DNA of 64,000 bases, from contig JAFLBS010000006.1 in assembly GCA_017303755.1 (NCBI GenBank), forward strand, positions 186,001 through 250,000, read 5' to 3'. Positions 32,963 to 42,354 of the stretch are shown here, piece by piece. The position numbers and the translations under genes were made by a program. Under the pieces are notes generated by a model. That model had not been told where the DNA came from. It searched no databases and worked only from the letters and a program-made list of their open reading frames with translations. This DNA comes from Flavobacteriales bacterium (lineage in GTDB: Bacteria; Bacteroidota; Bacteroidia; Flavobacteriales; Flavobacteriaceae). How positions within the stretch are numbered: position 1 is the stretch's first letter; each line of letters begins with the position of its first letter.

Positions 32963-33009
32963 AAGTTAATTTTAATTAAAACGTATAACTTATAAAAGTA
33001 TTATTTACT

Positions 33010-33017
33010 TATTTTTG
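33010..33017 (+). promoter_or_regulatory. Candidate -7 element of the lptD promoter
   Basis: TATTTTTG matches TAnnTTTG perfectly and lies 20 bases before the TTG start of lptD, in the divergent intergenic gap. No good TTTG -33 element is seen upstream. Confidence 0.4.
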
Positions 33018-33037
33018 GCCAGAATTTAGATTTAGTT

Positions 33038-35767
33038 TTGGTAAGTCAAAAATCAAGCCATATTTTTACAAAAATAGTATTTAAACCTTTGCGTACAAAC
33101 TTATTTTATATCGTTTTATCAGCAATTTTCCTAACAATTGGTTGTGGGAAAATCAGCGCTCAAGAATCACCAAACAATTCAAAACCCATACCTGCTAAAA
33201 ATCAGCCAGATAATTTAAAAAAGGATGAAAATGGCCCTATAGTTTCAACTACTATTATTGATACTATAAAGGTCGATTCGTTAAAAAAAGGAAAAGGTTA
33301 TCTAGAAGGAAAAGTAAAATACAAAGCTAAGGATTACGCAAAGTTTGATCATAAGAATAAGCTTTTGACACTATCAGATGGTGCAGAATTGAAGTATTTG
33401 GATTATGAATTAAAGGCAGGTAAAATTGTTTATGACTATAAAAAAAATGAGGTTTATGCAGGTCGTTTGAAAGATTCTACTGGAAAATACTATCAATATC
33501 CCGTTTTTATACAAGGAAGCACTGTTATTGAGCCCGATTCTATTCGATTTAATACAGTTACAAAAAAGGCCAAGGTTTGGAATACTAAAACCAATCAAGG
33601 TGAATTTTGGGTTCATGCTGCTCTTACTAAAAAGGAAAATGATTCCGTTTATTTTATGAAAGGTGCGCGTTTTACGACTTCTAAAGATCTAGATGATCCA
33701 GAATATTATTTCTTAACGAATAAGGTAAAATTTGTTCCCAAAAAGAAAATTGTAGTTGGATTTACTAATATGTGGATTTACAACGTTCCTACTCCATTAG
33801 CATTGCCATTTGCCTTTTTCCCCATGACGGAAGAAGCACGATCTGGAATATTGATTCCAAATTACACTTACACCGAACAACGCGGTTACGCCTTGCAAAA
33901 TGGTGGTTATTATTTTGCATTGAGCGACAACTATGATTTGGCTGTTTTGGGCGATTATTACACCAACGGTAGTTATGCCTTACGATTTGAAAGTCAATAC
34001 GCTAAGCGCTATAAGTTCAATGGTAATTTTAACTTACGTTATGAAAACTTAATTGATGGCGAACGTGGGTTTCCGAACTACTCAAAAGGCACTATTTACA
34101 ACATTCAATGGTCGCATTCTAAAGATGCTAAATCCAATCCTAATTCCCGATTTACGGCTTCTGTAAACTTAGGAAGTAGCAAGTATTTCAGACAATCGTT
34201 GAATCAAGTGAATGTTGGTTCAAATCTAAATAACTCCTTAAACTCTTCAATATCGTACAGTAGAACTTTTAATACGCTTCCTCAGGTCAATTTTGCTCTT
34301 GCTGCCACTCATTCTCAAAACACAAATACAGAGAAAATTTCAATGACTTTGCCAACGCTGACTTTAAATGTGGATCGTGTATTTCCTTTTGCCAGTGAAA
34401 CTAAACCAAAAAAAGGGTTTTTTCAAAATATTAATGTTCGTTATGACTTAACGGGAAGTAATTCGTACAATACTAGTGACTCATTATTCTTCAAATCACA
34501 AATGTTTAAAGAAGGTACAACTGGTTTTCAACACAACATTCCGTTAAGCACAAACTTTAAAATTTTCAAACATTTTAATGTTAATACTGCTATCAATTAT
34601 AAGGAAGTTTGGTACTTACAAACCATCAATAGACGAACTGATTTTGAAACAAATAAAGTTGTTGATGATCGTGTTAATGGATTTGACTCGTTTAGAACCT
34701 ATTCCTTCTCGAACGGATTATCAACCACTTTGTACGGAATGTATACTTTTGGAGAAGACAAGAAAGTAAAAGTGATTCGTCACACTATCACTCCTTCTGT
34801 TTCGCACGGTTACACTCCAAAATTTGATCAATATTTAGAGCAGTACGAAGCCTCTAGAACTTATGGCCGTTTTACTGGTCCGAATACTCAAAGTGAATAC
34901 CGAAATTATACGCGTTTTGATACCGGAATTTATGGTGCTCCTAATTTAATTGATGCCAATAGCGTTGGATTTTCATTAGGAAATTTATTTGAAGCCAAAG
35001 TAACCGATAGAGATTCAACTAAAACTGAACCTAAAAAAATCCAATTATTACGTTTGAATTTGGGTTCGAGTTATGATTTTAAAACCAAACAATGGAGTAC
35101 CATTTCATTCAATGGTGGAACCGCTTTTTTTGATCAGAAAATGGCGGTGAATTTTGGAGGAAGTATCGATCCTTACGAATTTGAAAACACTAATTCTAGA
35201 TTTGTCCGAAAAGCATTCGGGTTGTCGGGTGCCAATTTATCAATGAACTATGCTTTGGCAAGTAGTTCTTTTGGCAAGAAAAAAGAAAAGAAAAACACAC
35301 AAGGCCAGCGAAATGGTGGTCGAGAAGATGATTTATTTGGTGTGAATGAAGATTTTAGTGATAAAATCAATACGCAACCAGGAGAAGAAAGCGAAGAAGA
35401 AACCGAAACTCCAGCCGAACTTTTTAAATCGGATATTCCTTGGGATGTAACTATGGCGTTTACCATTACCTATTCAAACAACGATTTTGGGAATAAAATT
35501 TCAAGTAGTAGTTTGATGCTTTCTGTGAATTCACAAGTAACTCCGAAATGGAAAATGGGAGTTTCAACAGGTTATGATTTTGTCAATAAAGGTGTCAGTC
35601 AGACGCAGATTCGTATGGATCGTGATTTATTGAGTTGGACGATGAACTTCAATTGGGTTCCGTTTGGAACGTACACTTATTGGGGATTTTTCATCGGGAT
35701 CAAATCGAGTGTGTTGAGTGATATTAAATGGGATAAACGCTCGGTTCCAGATAGAACATTGAGATAA
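33038..35767 (+). CDS. lptD: LPS-assembly protein LptD
   Basis: The start is a TTG at 33038: the frame has a stop at 32993 with no ATG between, and the next Met is near residue 207, inside the conserved region. The chosen start gives a signal region (about 20-42, FYIVLSAIFLTIGCGKISAQ). The 909-residue protein has an N-terminal LptA/OstA-like jelly-roll part (about 90-215; LEGKVKYKAKDYAKFD, GAELKYLDYELKAGKIVYDY) and a C-terminal barrel (GILIPNYTYTEQRGYALQNGGYYFA). It inserts LPS into the outer leaflet with LptE. A TTG start may keep expression low. Confidence 0.93.
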   Translation: MVSQKSSHIFTKIVFKPLRTNLFYIVLSAIFLTIGCGKISAQESPNNSKPIPAKNQPDNLKKDENGPIVSTTIIDTIKVDSLKKGKGYLEGKVKYKAKDYAKFDHKNKLLTLSDGAELKYLDYELKAGKIVYDYKKNEVYAGRLKDSTGKYYQYPVFIQGSTVIEPDSIRFNTVTKKAKVWNTKTNQGEFWVHAALTKKENDSVYFMKGARFTTSKDLDDPEYYFLTNKVKFVPKKKIVVGFTNMWIYNVPTPLALPFAFFPMTEEARSGILIPNYTYTEQRGYALQNGGYYFALSDNYDLAVLGDYYTNGSYALRFESQYAKRYKFNGNFNLRYENLIDGERGFPNYSKGTIYNIQWSHSKDAKSNPNSRFTASVNLGSSKYFRQSLNQVNVGSNLNNSLNSSISYSRTFNTLPQVNFALAATHSQNTNTEKISMTLPTLTLNVDRVFPFASETKPKKGFFQNINVRYDLTGSNSYNTSDSLFFKSQMFKEGTTGFQHNIPLSTNFKIFKHFNVNTAINYKEVWYLQTINRRTDFETNKVVDDRVNGFDSFRTYSFSNGLSTTLYGMYTFGEDKKVKVIRHTITPSVSHGYTPKFDQYLEQYEASRTYGRFTGPNTQSEYRNYTRFDTGIYGAPNLIDANSVGFSLGNLFEAKVTDRDSTKTEPKKIQLLRLNLGSSYDFKTKQWSTISFNGGTAFFDQKMAVNFGGSIDPYEFENTNSRFVRKAFGLSGANLSMNYALASSSFGKKKEKKNTQGQRNGGREDDLFGVNEDFSDKINTQPGEESEEETETPAELFKSDIPWDVTMAFTITYSNNDFGNKISSSSLMLSVNSQVTPKWKMGVSTGYDFVNKGVSQTQIRMDRDLLSWTMNFNWVPFGTYTYWGFFIGIKSSVLSDIKWDKRSVPDRTLR

Positions 35768-35800
35768 TATTTAATTGTAACAAAACTTCAATTTATAAAA

Positions 35801-36481
35801 ATGAAAAAAATAGTACTCAGCTTTTTTTTATTAACAACTATTACTGCTGTATCACAAGAAAAAAAAATAAAATTTGGTGTTCAAGCTGGATTAAATTATT
35901 CCAATTTAAGAGGTTACACTATTCCAAGTATATATGCCCCAGTTTACGATGAAAGTGCTGCATTTGCCTATTTAATAGGATTTAATGCTGAATATCAATT
36001 AAAAGATAAATTAAGTTTAAGAGCAGAGCTAAGTTACGAACGTAAAACTCAAAAAGCTGATAATATAATTGAGCTCAGACAAAATTTTGATGATCCACCA
36101 CAAACCTATCAATTCACCTCAAAAAAACATTATGATTATATTGTTTTGCCGATAATGATTAAGTATGCATTTACCAATAAAGATAGTTTTTATGTAAACG
36201 GTGGCCCTTTTGTTGGTTTCTTATTGCAATCTAAAATTACTAATGATTTGGATGTTCCTAATTTTAATGCTGATGATTTAGATACAACAAACGATAATAA
36301 ATCAACCGATTTTGGACTTTCTTTCGGAATTGGTAAGGATATTAGTTTGAACGATAAAAACTCAATTTCAGTTGAAATAAGAGATAATTTAGGATTATCC
36401 AATACCAGTAAAATTGATGTTTGGAATGGTGGGACTGTAAAAACCAACTCTCTAAATTTATTGGTTTCGTATTCATTTTAA
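35801..36481 (+). CDS. Outer-membrane beta-barrel protein, PorT-like family
   Basis: The 226-residue protein has a signal peptide (MKKIVLSFFLLTTITAVSQ) and alternates beta strands and loops with conserved KFGVQAGLNYSNL at the start and LNLLVSYSF at the end, typical of the small PorT-type/OMP_b-brl barrels of Bacteroidota. It starts 34 bases after lptD and 10 bases before ridA, in one direction. A role in outer-membrane biology is likely, but no partner or ligand can be named. It is not the T9SS PorT itself on present evidence. Confidence 0.8.
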   Translation: MKKIVLSFFLLTTITAVSQEKKIKFGVQAGLNYSNLRGYTIPSIYAPVYDESAAFAYLIGFNAEYQLKDKLSLRAELSYERKTQKADNIIELRQNFDDPPQTYQFTSKKHYDYIVLPIMIKYAFTNKDSFYVNGGPFVGFLLQSKITNDLDVPNFNADDLDTTNDNKSTDFGLSFGIGKDISLNDKNSISVEIRDNLGLSNTSKIDVWNGGTVKTNSLNLLVSYSF

Positions 36482-36491
36482 AAGAATAATC

Positions 36492-36872
36492 ATGAAAAAA
36501 ATAATTTACACTGATAAAGCACCCGCGCCAATTGGACCTTACAGTCAGGCCGTTTTAATAGGAAGTACTTTATATACTTCAGGTCAAATAGCATTAAATC
36601 CGCAAACTATGGAATTGGTTCTTGACGATATCGAGACCGAAACCCAACAAGTAATGGAAAACATGAAAGCTGTTTTACAAGCGGCTGACATGACTTTTGA
36701 AAATGTAGTAAAAACAACTATTTTCATCATGAATATGGGCGATTTTGCACGAATCAATTCAATTTATGCCAGTTATTTTGACGAATCAAATGCACCAGCC
36801 AGAGAAACAGTACAAGTTGCTGGTTTACCAAAAGGCGTGAATGTTGAGATTTCGATGGTAGCGGTTAAGTAG
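36492..36872 (+). CDS. ridA: RidA-family imine/enamine deaminase
   Basis: The 126-residue protein has the RidA start (KKIIYTDKAPAPIGPYSQAV) and the end signature NAPARETVQVAGLPKGVNVEISMVAVK with the catalytic Arg near residue 106 and the Glu near 121. RidA hydrolyses reactive 2-aminoacrylate and related imines formed by PLP enzymes such as threonine dehydratase, in the cytoplasm. It follows the PorT-like gene by 10 bases and is followed by a hairpin terminator. Confidence 0.95.
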   Translation: MKKIIYTDKAPAPIGPYSQAVLIGSTLYTSGQIALNPQTMELVLDDIETETQQVMENMKAVLQAADMTFENVVKTTIFIMNMGDFARINSIYASYFDESNAPARETVQVAGLPKGVNVEISMVAVK

Positions 36873-36903
36873 ATAACAGAGATTATATTGCAAAGAGAAT
36901 AGT

Positions 36904-36937
36904 AATCCTTAAAAGTGAAAACTTTTGGGGATTTTTT
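36904..36937 (+). terminator. Terminator after ridA
   Basis: A 12-bp stem with two G-T pairs (36904-36915 with 36922-36933), a 6-base loop and a T run (36932-36937), 31 bases after the ridA stop. Confidence 0.75.
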
Positions 36938-37401
36938 ATATTTACGAATACTCATATCTTCTTTTGAATAGAATTCTACTCAATTATCGGCGTAATTTCT
37001 CATTTAGTCATTTTTTAGTGACATCTAACTGCTTATGAATTCCACAAAATAGGCACAATCGATGATTATTGGTCATCAATTATTCAAAGGTGTACATATA
37101 TTAAAGAATAATTTTTATCAAAACTATATACAGATATTAAGTATTTAATTGAATCATACAATATATGAAATGCTTTCATTGCGAATTACGACCCAATAAA
37201 AGGAGTTTAAAATAAATGCACATAATATAAAAAGGCGGTCAATTATAAGTTCCGTTTGAATCTATGATTATTATGATTTTAAGAATTCAATTTTGTAAAA
37301 CTCCTGTAATCAGGTAAAAAATAATAGTAATTTATAGGTATTTAATTAAAAAGATTGATAAACTAAATTTACTGCTGGAAAAATTAAAAAATTTTGACAG
37401 T
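36938..37401. other. AT-rich gene-free stretch
   Basis: No supported gene lies between the ridA terminator and the deacetylase ORF. The sequence is very AT-rich. A 16-codon ORF from 37165 contains a CxxC pair, too short to support. The region looks like accessory or decayed DNA. Confidence 0.5.
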
Positions 37402-38370
37402 ATGAGAAAATTTAAAATTATTTCAGCTTTTGTTCCGTTTAAATCAGCTTTGCTAGCAGTACGATCAACCATTACTATTGCAGAAATGGCACCATCAACC
37501 TTATACCAAATTGCAAAAAAATCAGTTGCTGTTAGATCCCTTCAGAAAACGGAACAGAAAAAGAGCAATAACCTGAAACTAGATATATACTTTTTATTAT
37601 TTTTAAACGGAATATTATTTTCTTGTAATGAAAGTAATGTTATTCAAAATCAGCAAACTAGTTTAGAAAGTGGTGTAGTAATTACATTTGATGATGATTA
37701 TGTAGATGAATGGTTTGAAGTTAATATTTTATTAAGGCCTTACGATTGGAAAGCTACATTTTTTGTAAGTAAATCTAATGAATTGTCTGCAAATAAAATT
37801 CAAAAGTTGAAAGATTTAAAAAGTTATGGTCACGAAATCGGTGGACATGGTTTAAATCATTTAAATGCTCCTAATTTTATTTCTGCAAATGGAAAGATTG
37901 AATATCTAAACCAAGAGATTTTTCCAATGGTAACATTTATGAATAATAATGATTTATCTATAACTTCTTTTGCTTATCCTTATGGTGAAAGAAACTCAAC
38001 AACAGACGAATTACTATTAAATGAATTTAAAATAGTTAGAGGAACGATTTATGGAAATGCAAGCCCTGCTTATCAAAATTGTTTTTATAATAATATTAAT
38101 CTTGTATTTGGTTTGGGAATTGACAAAAATTATTCACATTTTAGTATCCCATATTTTTTATCACTTTTAGAGTATGCAAAAAATAATAATAAAATTGTAA
38201 TCTTTTATGCTCACAAACCAGTTAAAACTTTTCAAAGCAATTATGAAACAGAATATCAAACTCTAATAGAAATTTGCAACTATGTAAAAAGCAACAATAT
38301 GAAATTCTATAAAATATCTGAATTAAATAATTTGAGATTGTATCAAAAATATCAACAGAAAGGAAGGTAA
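37402..38370 (+). CDS. Polysaccharide deacetylase family lipoprotein with an odd N-terminal extension
   Basis: Residues from about 95 on form a NodB-type deacetylase: VVITFDDDYVDEW (catalytic Asp and metal Asp), HEIGGHGLNHLN (metal His residues), SFAYPYGERN and VIFYAHKP. Such enzymes remove acetyl groups from amino sugars. A lipoprotein signal (YFLLFLNGILFSC, Cys near residue 75) lies inside the ORF, preceded by 57 residues that start at the ATG 37402 and have no known match for me. There is no ATG just before the signal, so either the real start is a rare codon near 37570 or an upstream fragment has been fused on. The region is AT-rich and isolated, which suggests transfer. Confidence 0.75.
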   Translation: MRKFKIISAFVPFKSALLAVRSTITIAEMAPSTLYQIAKKSVAVRSLQKTEQKKSNNLKLDIYFLLFLNGILFSCNESNVIQNQQTSLESGVVITFDDDYVDEWFEVNILLRPYDWKATFFVSKSNELSANKIQKLKDLKSYGHEIGGHGLNHLNAPNFISANGKIEYLNQEIFPMVTFMNNNDLSITSFAYPYGERNSTTDELLLNEFKIVRGTIYGNASPAYQNCFYNNINLVFGLGIDKNYSHFSIPYFLSLLEYAKNNNKIVIFYAHKPVKTFQSNYETEYQTLIEICNYVKSNNMKFYKISELNNLRLYQKYQQKGR

Positions 38371-38543
38371 CTGCCAATACTTGTTTTTACACTATAGCGA
38401 CATTTGAAGTTACTTTAAATTTTGTTTTATATCATTGAAATGTTTGCAAAACCGGAATTTTTGGTTTCTCTAAACCTAAAAATTTCACAAAGCCATGAAA
38501 CATTAATTTTTTATTACTTTAAATCTATTTTAAAGTGAAAAAT

Positions 38544-38912
38544 CTAACCATCAAACCCCAAAAGTAACAATTGAGCTGTAGCTTCATTCGTAGCCAATGG
38601 AATGTTGTGAACGTCGCAAATACGGATGAGCATACTGATATCGGGTTCGTGCGGATGACTTGAGTTGGGATCTTTAAAAAACAATACCATTTTTGTTTTT
38701 CCTTCGGCTACTCGTGCTGCAATTTGTGCGTCGCCACCTTGTGGACCTGAAAGCATTTTTTTGACTTTAAATCCGGCTAATTCTGCTTTACTTCCAGTAG
38801 TTCCAGTAGCAATGATCTTGATATTTTCTTTTTGAAGAATGGCTTTGTTTTTATTTAAAAACTGAACCATGTCTGCTTTTTTTCCGTCGTGTGCTATGAT
38901 GGCGATTTCCAT
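38544..38912 (-). CDS. mgsA: Methylglyoxal synthase
   Basis: I start the gene at 38912, not 38936, because the family begins MEIAIIAHDGKK. The 122-residue product has ATGTTGSK (phosphate binding), GPQGGDAQ with catalytic D61, and SSHPHEPD with H88. It converts dihydroxyacetone phosphate to methylglyoxal in the cytoplasm, a bypass used when sugar phosphates build up. The presence of gap and pfkA a few kilobases away fits a link to central sugar metabolism. Confidence 0.95.
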   Translation of the reverse strand: MEIAIIAHDGKKADMVQFLNKNKAILQKENIKIIATGTTGSKAELAGFKVKKMLSGPQGGDAQIAARVAEGKTKMVLFFKDPNSSHPHEPDISMLIRICDVHNIPLATNEATAQLLLLGFDG

Positions 38913-38928
38913 TGAATGAAGATATTTT

Positions 38929-38969
38929 AACCGCAAAGTTCGCTAAGATTAAGCAAAGTTCGCAAAGAA
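38929..38969. repeat. Short direct repeat GCAAAGTTCGC, two copies
   Basis: GCAAAGTTCGC occurs at 38933-38943 and 38953-38963, 20 bases apart, in a 41-base stretch just upstream of mgsA. I recall this kind of AACCGCAAAGTTCGC sequence as a dispersed element in flavobacterial genomes. Confidence 0.6.
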
Positions 38970-38970
38970 A

Positions 38971-38998
38971 AAGCCTGAAATACTAAAATTTCAGGCTT
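38971..38998 (-). terminator. Terminator after the sugar kinase gene
   Basis: A perfect 10-bp stem (38971-38980 with 38989-38998) and 8-base loop, 6 bases beyond the stop of the kinase gene (39004). The T-rich stretch after it on the minus strand is short (TTTCTTTG). Confidence 0.75.
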
Positions 38999-39003
38999 GA
39001 TTT

Positions 39004-39855
39004 TTATTTATTTAAAATGTGATAGGCAATTAAACCATCAATTGGTCGGCGAAGTACATTGCCTACTTTGATATCGTACTGTTCTAAAACTTCTTCTAAT
39101 TCGTCTTTTAGATAGAATGCAATTGATCCAACAAAATGAACCAGTACATCGTGACAGTTGTCAAATTGCATGATGTAATTTTCAACAAAGTCTTTCATTT
39201 CGGCTTTGATGATTTCCTTGCAAAAAGGTGCGTCTTTATGCTTAATTAAGAACTTAGCAAACGTGGCTAAATAAGCATTTGGATTCGGTTCTTTGTATAA
39301 ATTATGCTTGATGTAATCGGCATCCACGTTGTATTCTTCTTCGAATTCTTTGGCCAATTCTTTTGGCATTTTGTTGAAATAATAGCCGCGTAATAAATGA
39401 CGTCCGAAACGATTTCCCGAACAATCATCCATAGCAATGTAGCCTAACGATTGTACTTTTTGATGTAACACTTTTCCATCAAAAAAGCTGCAATTTGAAC
39501 CTGTTCCAAGGATACAAACGATGGCTTTTTCGTCTTTTGGAGTAGTTGCATAAACGGCTGCATAGGTATCTTCGTGTACTGAAACGGCTGCGTTTGAAAA
39601 ATATTCTTTAAAAACGGCAGTTAAAAAATCCTTCATACGATCGGTTCCACAACCTGCGCCGTAAAAGAATAAATGCGATGCTTTGTCTTTGTTATGAGAG
39701 ATGTCAAATTTATCATCTAAACGAGCGATAATTTCTTCTTTGTCTAACACTTCTGGGTTTAAACCGAGTGTTTGAGTGGTGAAAAGAACTTTACCGTTTT
39801 CGTCTATTGCAATCCAATCGGCTTTGGTTGAACCGCTGTCTACGAGTAATTTCAT
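39004..39855 (-). CDS. N-acetylglucosamine kinase-like BadF/BcrA-family ATPase
   Basis: The 283-residue protein begins MKLLVDSGSTKADWIAID (phosphate-binding loop of the actin-like ATPase fold), followed by LGTGSNCSFFDG (second phosphate loop) and VGSIAFYL (adenosine part). The family includes N-acetylglucosamine kinases and BadF-type ATPases; the flavobacterial members are usually called N-acetylglucosamine kinase. It lies between mgsA and gap on the same strand. A role in re-using amino sugars from the cell wall is plausible given the GH3 enzyme elsewhere, but this is inference. Confidence 0.85.
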   Translation of the reverse strand: MKLLVDSGSTKADWIAIDENGKVLFTTQTLGLNPEVLDKEEIIARLDDKFDISHNKDKASHLFFYGAGCGTDRMKDFLTAVFKEYFSNAAVSVHEDTYAAVYATTPKDEKAIVCILGTGSNCSFFDGKVLHQKVQSLGYIAMDDCSGNRFGRHLLRGYYFNKMPKELAKEFEEEYNVDADYIKHNLYKEPNPNAYLATFAKFLIKHKDAPFCKEIIKAEMKDFVENYIMQFDNCHDVLVHFVGSIAFYLKDELEEVLEQYDIKVGNVLRRPIDGLIAYHILNK

Positions 39856-39920
39856 TTTATTCTAGTTTGGTTGGTTTAGTTTGTTTGCTACATTTTACTG
39901 TAGTTGTATTTTGAACTATT

Positions 39921-40040
39921 GCCTTAGCCCCGATAGAAGCCGATATCCTTTTTATTGCTTTAAGAAATGCCCTTCGACTGCGCTCAGGATGACAAGCAAT
40001 AAAAAGATAAAGGCGATAGCGGGAAAAAGCTTCTAAAAAT
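39921..40040. repeat. Long hairpin repeat, copy 1 (with nested second repeat)
   Basis: The element starts GCCTTAGCCCCGATAGAAGC and ends AGCTTCTAAAAAT. An inner 13-bp perfect stem (39948-39960 with 39994-40006) and an outer 7-bp stem TAGAAGC/GCTTCTA (39934-39940 with 40029-40035) fold it into one long hairpin. The inner loop carries a second repeat (39969-39993). A related copy is at 56178-56262. Confidence 0.75.
39969..39993. repeat. Nested 'HPERSRR' type dispersed repeat
   Basis: This 25-base stretch (CCCTTCGACTGCGCTCAGGA core) is the widespread short repeat that yields spurious ORFs with HPERSRR on the minus strand. It sits in the loop of the long hairpin repeat. A diverged relative is at 60567-60596. 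Confidence 0.7.
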
Positions 40041-40041
40041 A

Positions 40042-40077
40042 ACAAATCCTATCCACATAATAGCGAATAGGATTTGT
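40042..40077 (-). terminator. Terminator after gap
   Basis: An 11-bp perfect stem (40042-40052 with 40067-40077), 14-base loop, T-rich on the minus-strand exit side, 13 bases past the gap stop codon. Confidence 0.75.
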
Positions 40078-40089
40078 AAAATATTTGAA

Positions 40090-41103
<1,014 letters not shown>

Positions 41104-41111
41104 TTATATTT

Positions 41112-41169
41112 TTTAATCTTGTTTAAATTGTTTAATGTGGTTTAATCTTGTTTGAATTGTTTAATGTGG
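41112..41169. repeat. Tandem 29-base direct repeat between pfkA and gap
   Basis: Two adjacent 29-base units (41112-41140 and 41141-41169) differ at one base. Each ends in TTGTTTAATGTGG. They lie within the leader of gap (minus strand). Confidence 0.85.
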
Positions 41170-41204
41170 TTAACTATCTTAAACTTTTAAACCACATTAA
41201 ACAA
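41157..41204. repeat. Inverted repeat pairing with either direct-repeat copy
   Basis: AACCACATTAAACAA (41190-41204) is the exact complement of the end of the second direct repeat (15 bp, 41157-41171), and 13 of its bases also match the end of the first copy (41128-41140). Two mutually exclusive hairpins are thus possible. It may act as pfkA terminator or gap leader. Confidence 0.7.
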
Positions 41205-41216
41205 AATTTAACTCTT

Positions 41217-42203
41217 CTATGTTGTCATGATGTCTGAAACGCGGAGTAAATCTCTATCGATTTCAGAATGACCTTTGATTGCTTGTTCTAATGGAGTTAA
41301 GGCTACTTTATCGTTGAGCATTCCTACCATGAAATTGGATTTACCTTCCAATAATGATTCTACCGCTTTTACACCTAAACGACTGGCCAAAACACGATCG
41401 TAGCACGTTGGCGAACCACCGCGTTGCATGTGACCTAAAACCGAAACTCTAATGTCGTATTCAGGAAAGTTTTCTTCAATATAGTCTTTGAGTTCGAATA
41501 CGTTTTTACCGATTTTATCACCTTCGGCAATTACAACAATACTTGATGACTTGCCTGATGCTTTACTTTTGCGCAATGAATCTAATAAACGCTCTAAACC
41601 TAAATCTTCTTCTGGAATTAGAATTTCTTCTGCTCCAGCTCCGATTCCGGCGTTGAGTGCAATGTGACCTGCATCGCGACCCATAACTTCCACTAAAAAT
41701 AGACGATTGTGTGAACTGGCGGTATCTCGAATTTTATCGATGCATTCAACTACAGTATTCAAAGCAGTATCAAAACCTAAAGTGTGACTCGTACCGAAGA
41801 TGTCGTTATCAATTGTTCCTGGAATTCCCATTACTGGAAAGTTGTATTCTTCATTGAACACTTCTGCTCCTGTAAACGAACCATCACCACCAATAACTAC
41901 AAGAGCATCAACACCTGCTTTTACAAGATGGTTGTGTGCTTTTTCTCGGCCTTCTTTGGTCATGAATTCTTTTGAACGAGCCGATTTTAAAATCGTTCCA
42001 CCTTTATTGATAATGTTGTTTACCGAACGTGGCCCCATTTCTTTAAAATCACCTTCTATCATTCCTTGGTAACCTCTATAAATTCCAACACATTCTATGT
42101 TATGGAAAGCACAAGTTCGAACAACAGAGCGAATGGCTGCATTCATTCCAGGAGAATCTCCACCTGAAGTAAGTACACCTATTTTTTTTATTGTTTTTGA
42201 CAT
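41217..42203 (-). CDS. pfkA: ATP-dependent 6-phosphofructokinase
   Basis: The start at 42203 (MSKTIKKIGVLTSGGDSPGMNAAIRS) is the family start; the upstream ATG at 42233 would add an unrelated stretch. The 328-residue protein has GGDGSFTGA (ATP site), GTIDNDI (catalytic Asp), the MGRDAGHIAL substrate site and HMQRGGSPTCYDR at the allosteric/subunit region. It phosphorylates fructose 6-phosphate, the committed step of glycolysis. It is followed by gap on the same strand, giving a two-gene glycolytic cluster. Confidence 0.97.
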   Translation of the reverse strand: MSKTIKKIGVLTSGGDSPGMNAAIRSVVRTCAFHNIECVGIYRGYQGMIEGDFKEMGPRSVNNIINKGGTILKSARSKEFMTKEGREKAHNHLVKAGVDALVVIGGDGSFTGAEVFNEEYNFPVMGIPGTIDNDIFGTSHTLGFDTALNTVVECIDKIRDTASSHNRLFLVEVMGRDAGHIALNAGIGAGAEEILIPEEDLGLERLLDSLRKSKASGKSSSIVVIAEGDKIGKNVFELKDYIEENFPEYDIRVSVLGHMQRGGSPTCYDRVLASRLGVKAVESLLEGKSNFMVGMLNDKVALTPLEQAIKGHSEIDRDLLRVSDIMTT

Positions 42204-42354
42204 TTTTATTACAATTTTATGTAAAATTAGCAAACAATAGCGATATATTATAGGTGATATTTAGTATATTATTAAAAAAACCGAAATTCAAACGTTTTCG
42301 TTGATAAGTTTTTAAAATGGGAAGTGCAATGTGAAAAAATATACTACTTATTAA

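Noticed and set aside
39857-40045. 62-codon ORF on the minus strand with CHPERSRR
   Set aside because: It is made from the dispersed repeats at 39921-40040, a known source of false ORFs.
41112-41169. Two 29-base repeats that might look like CRISPR repeats
   Set aside because: The copies are adjacent with no spacer between, only two exist, and no cas genes are near.
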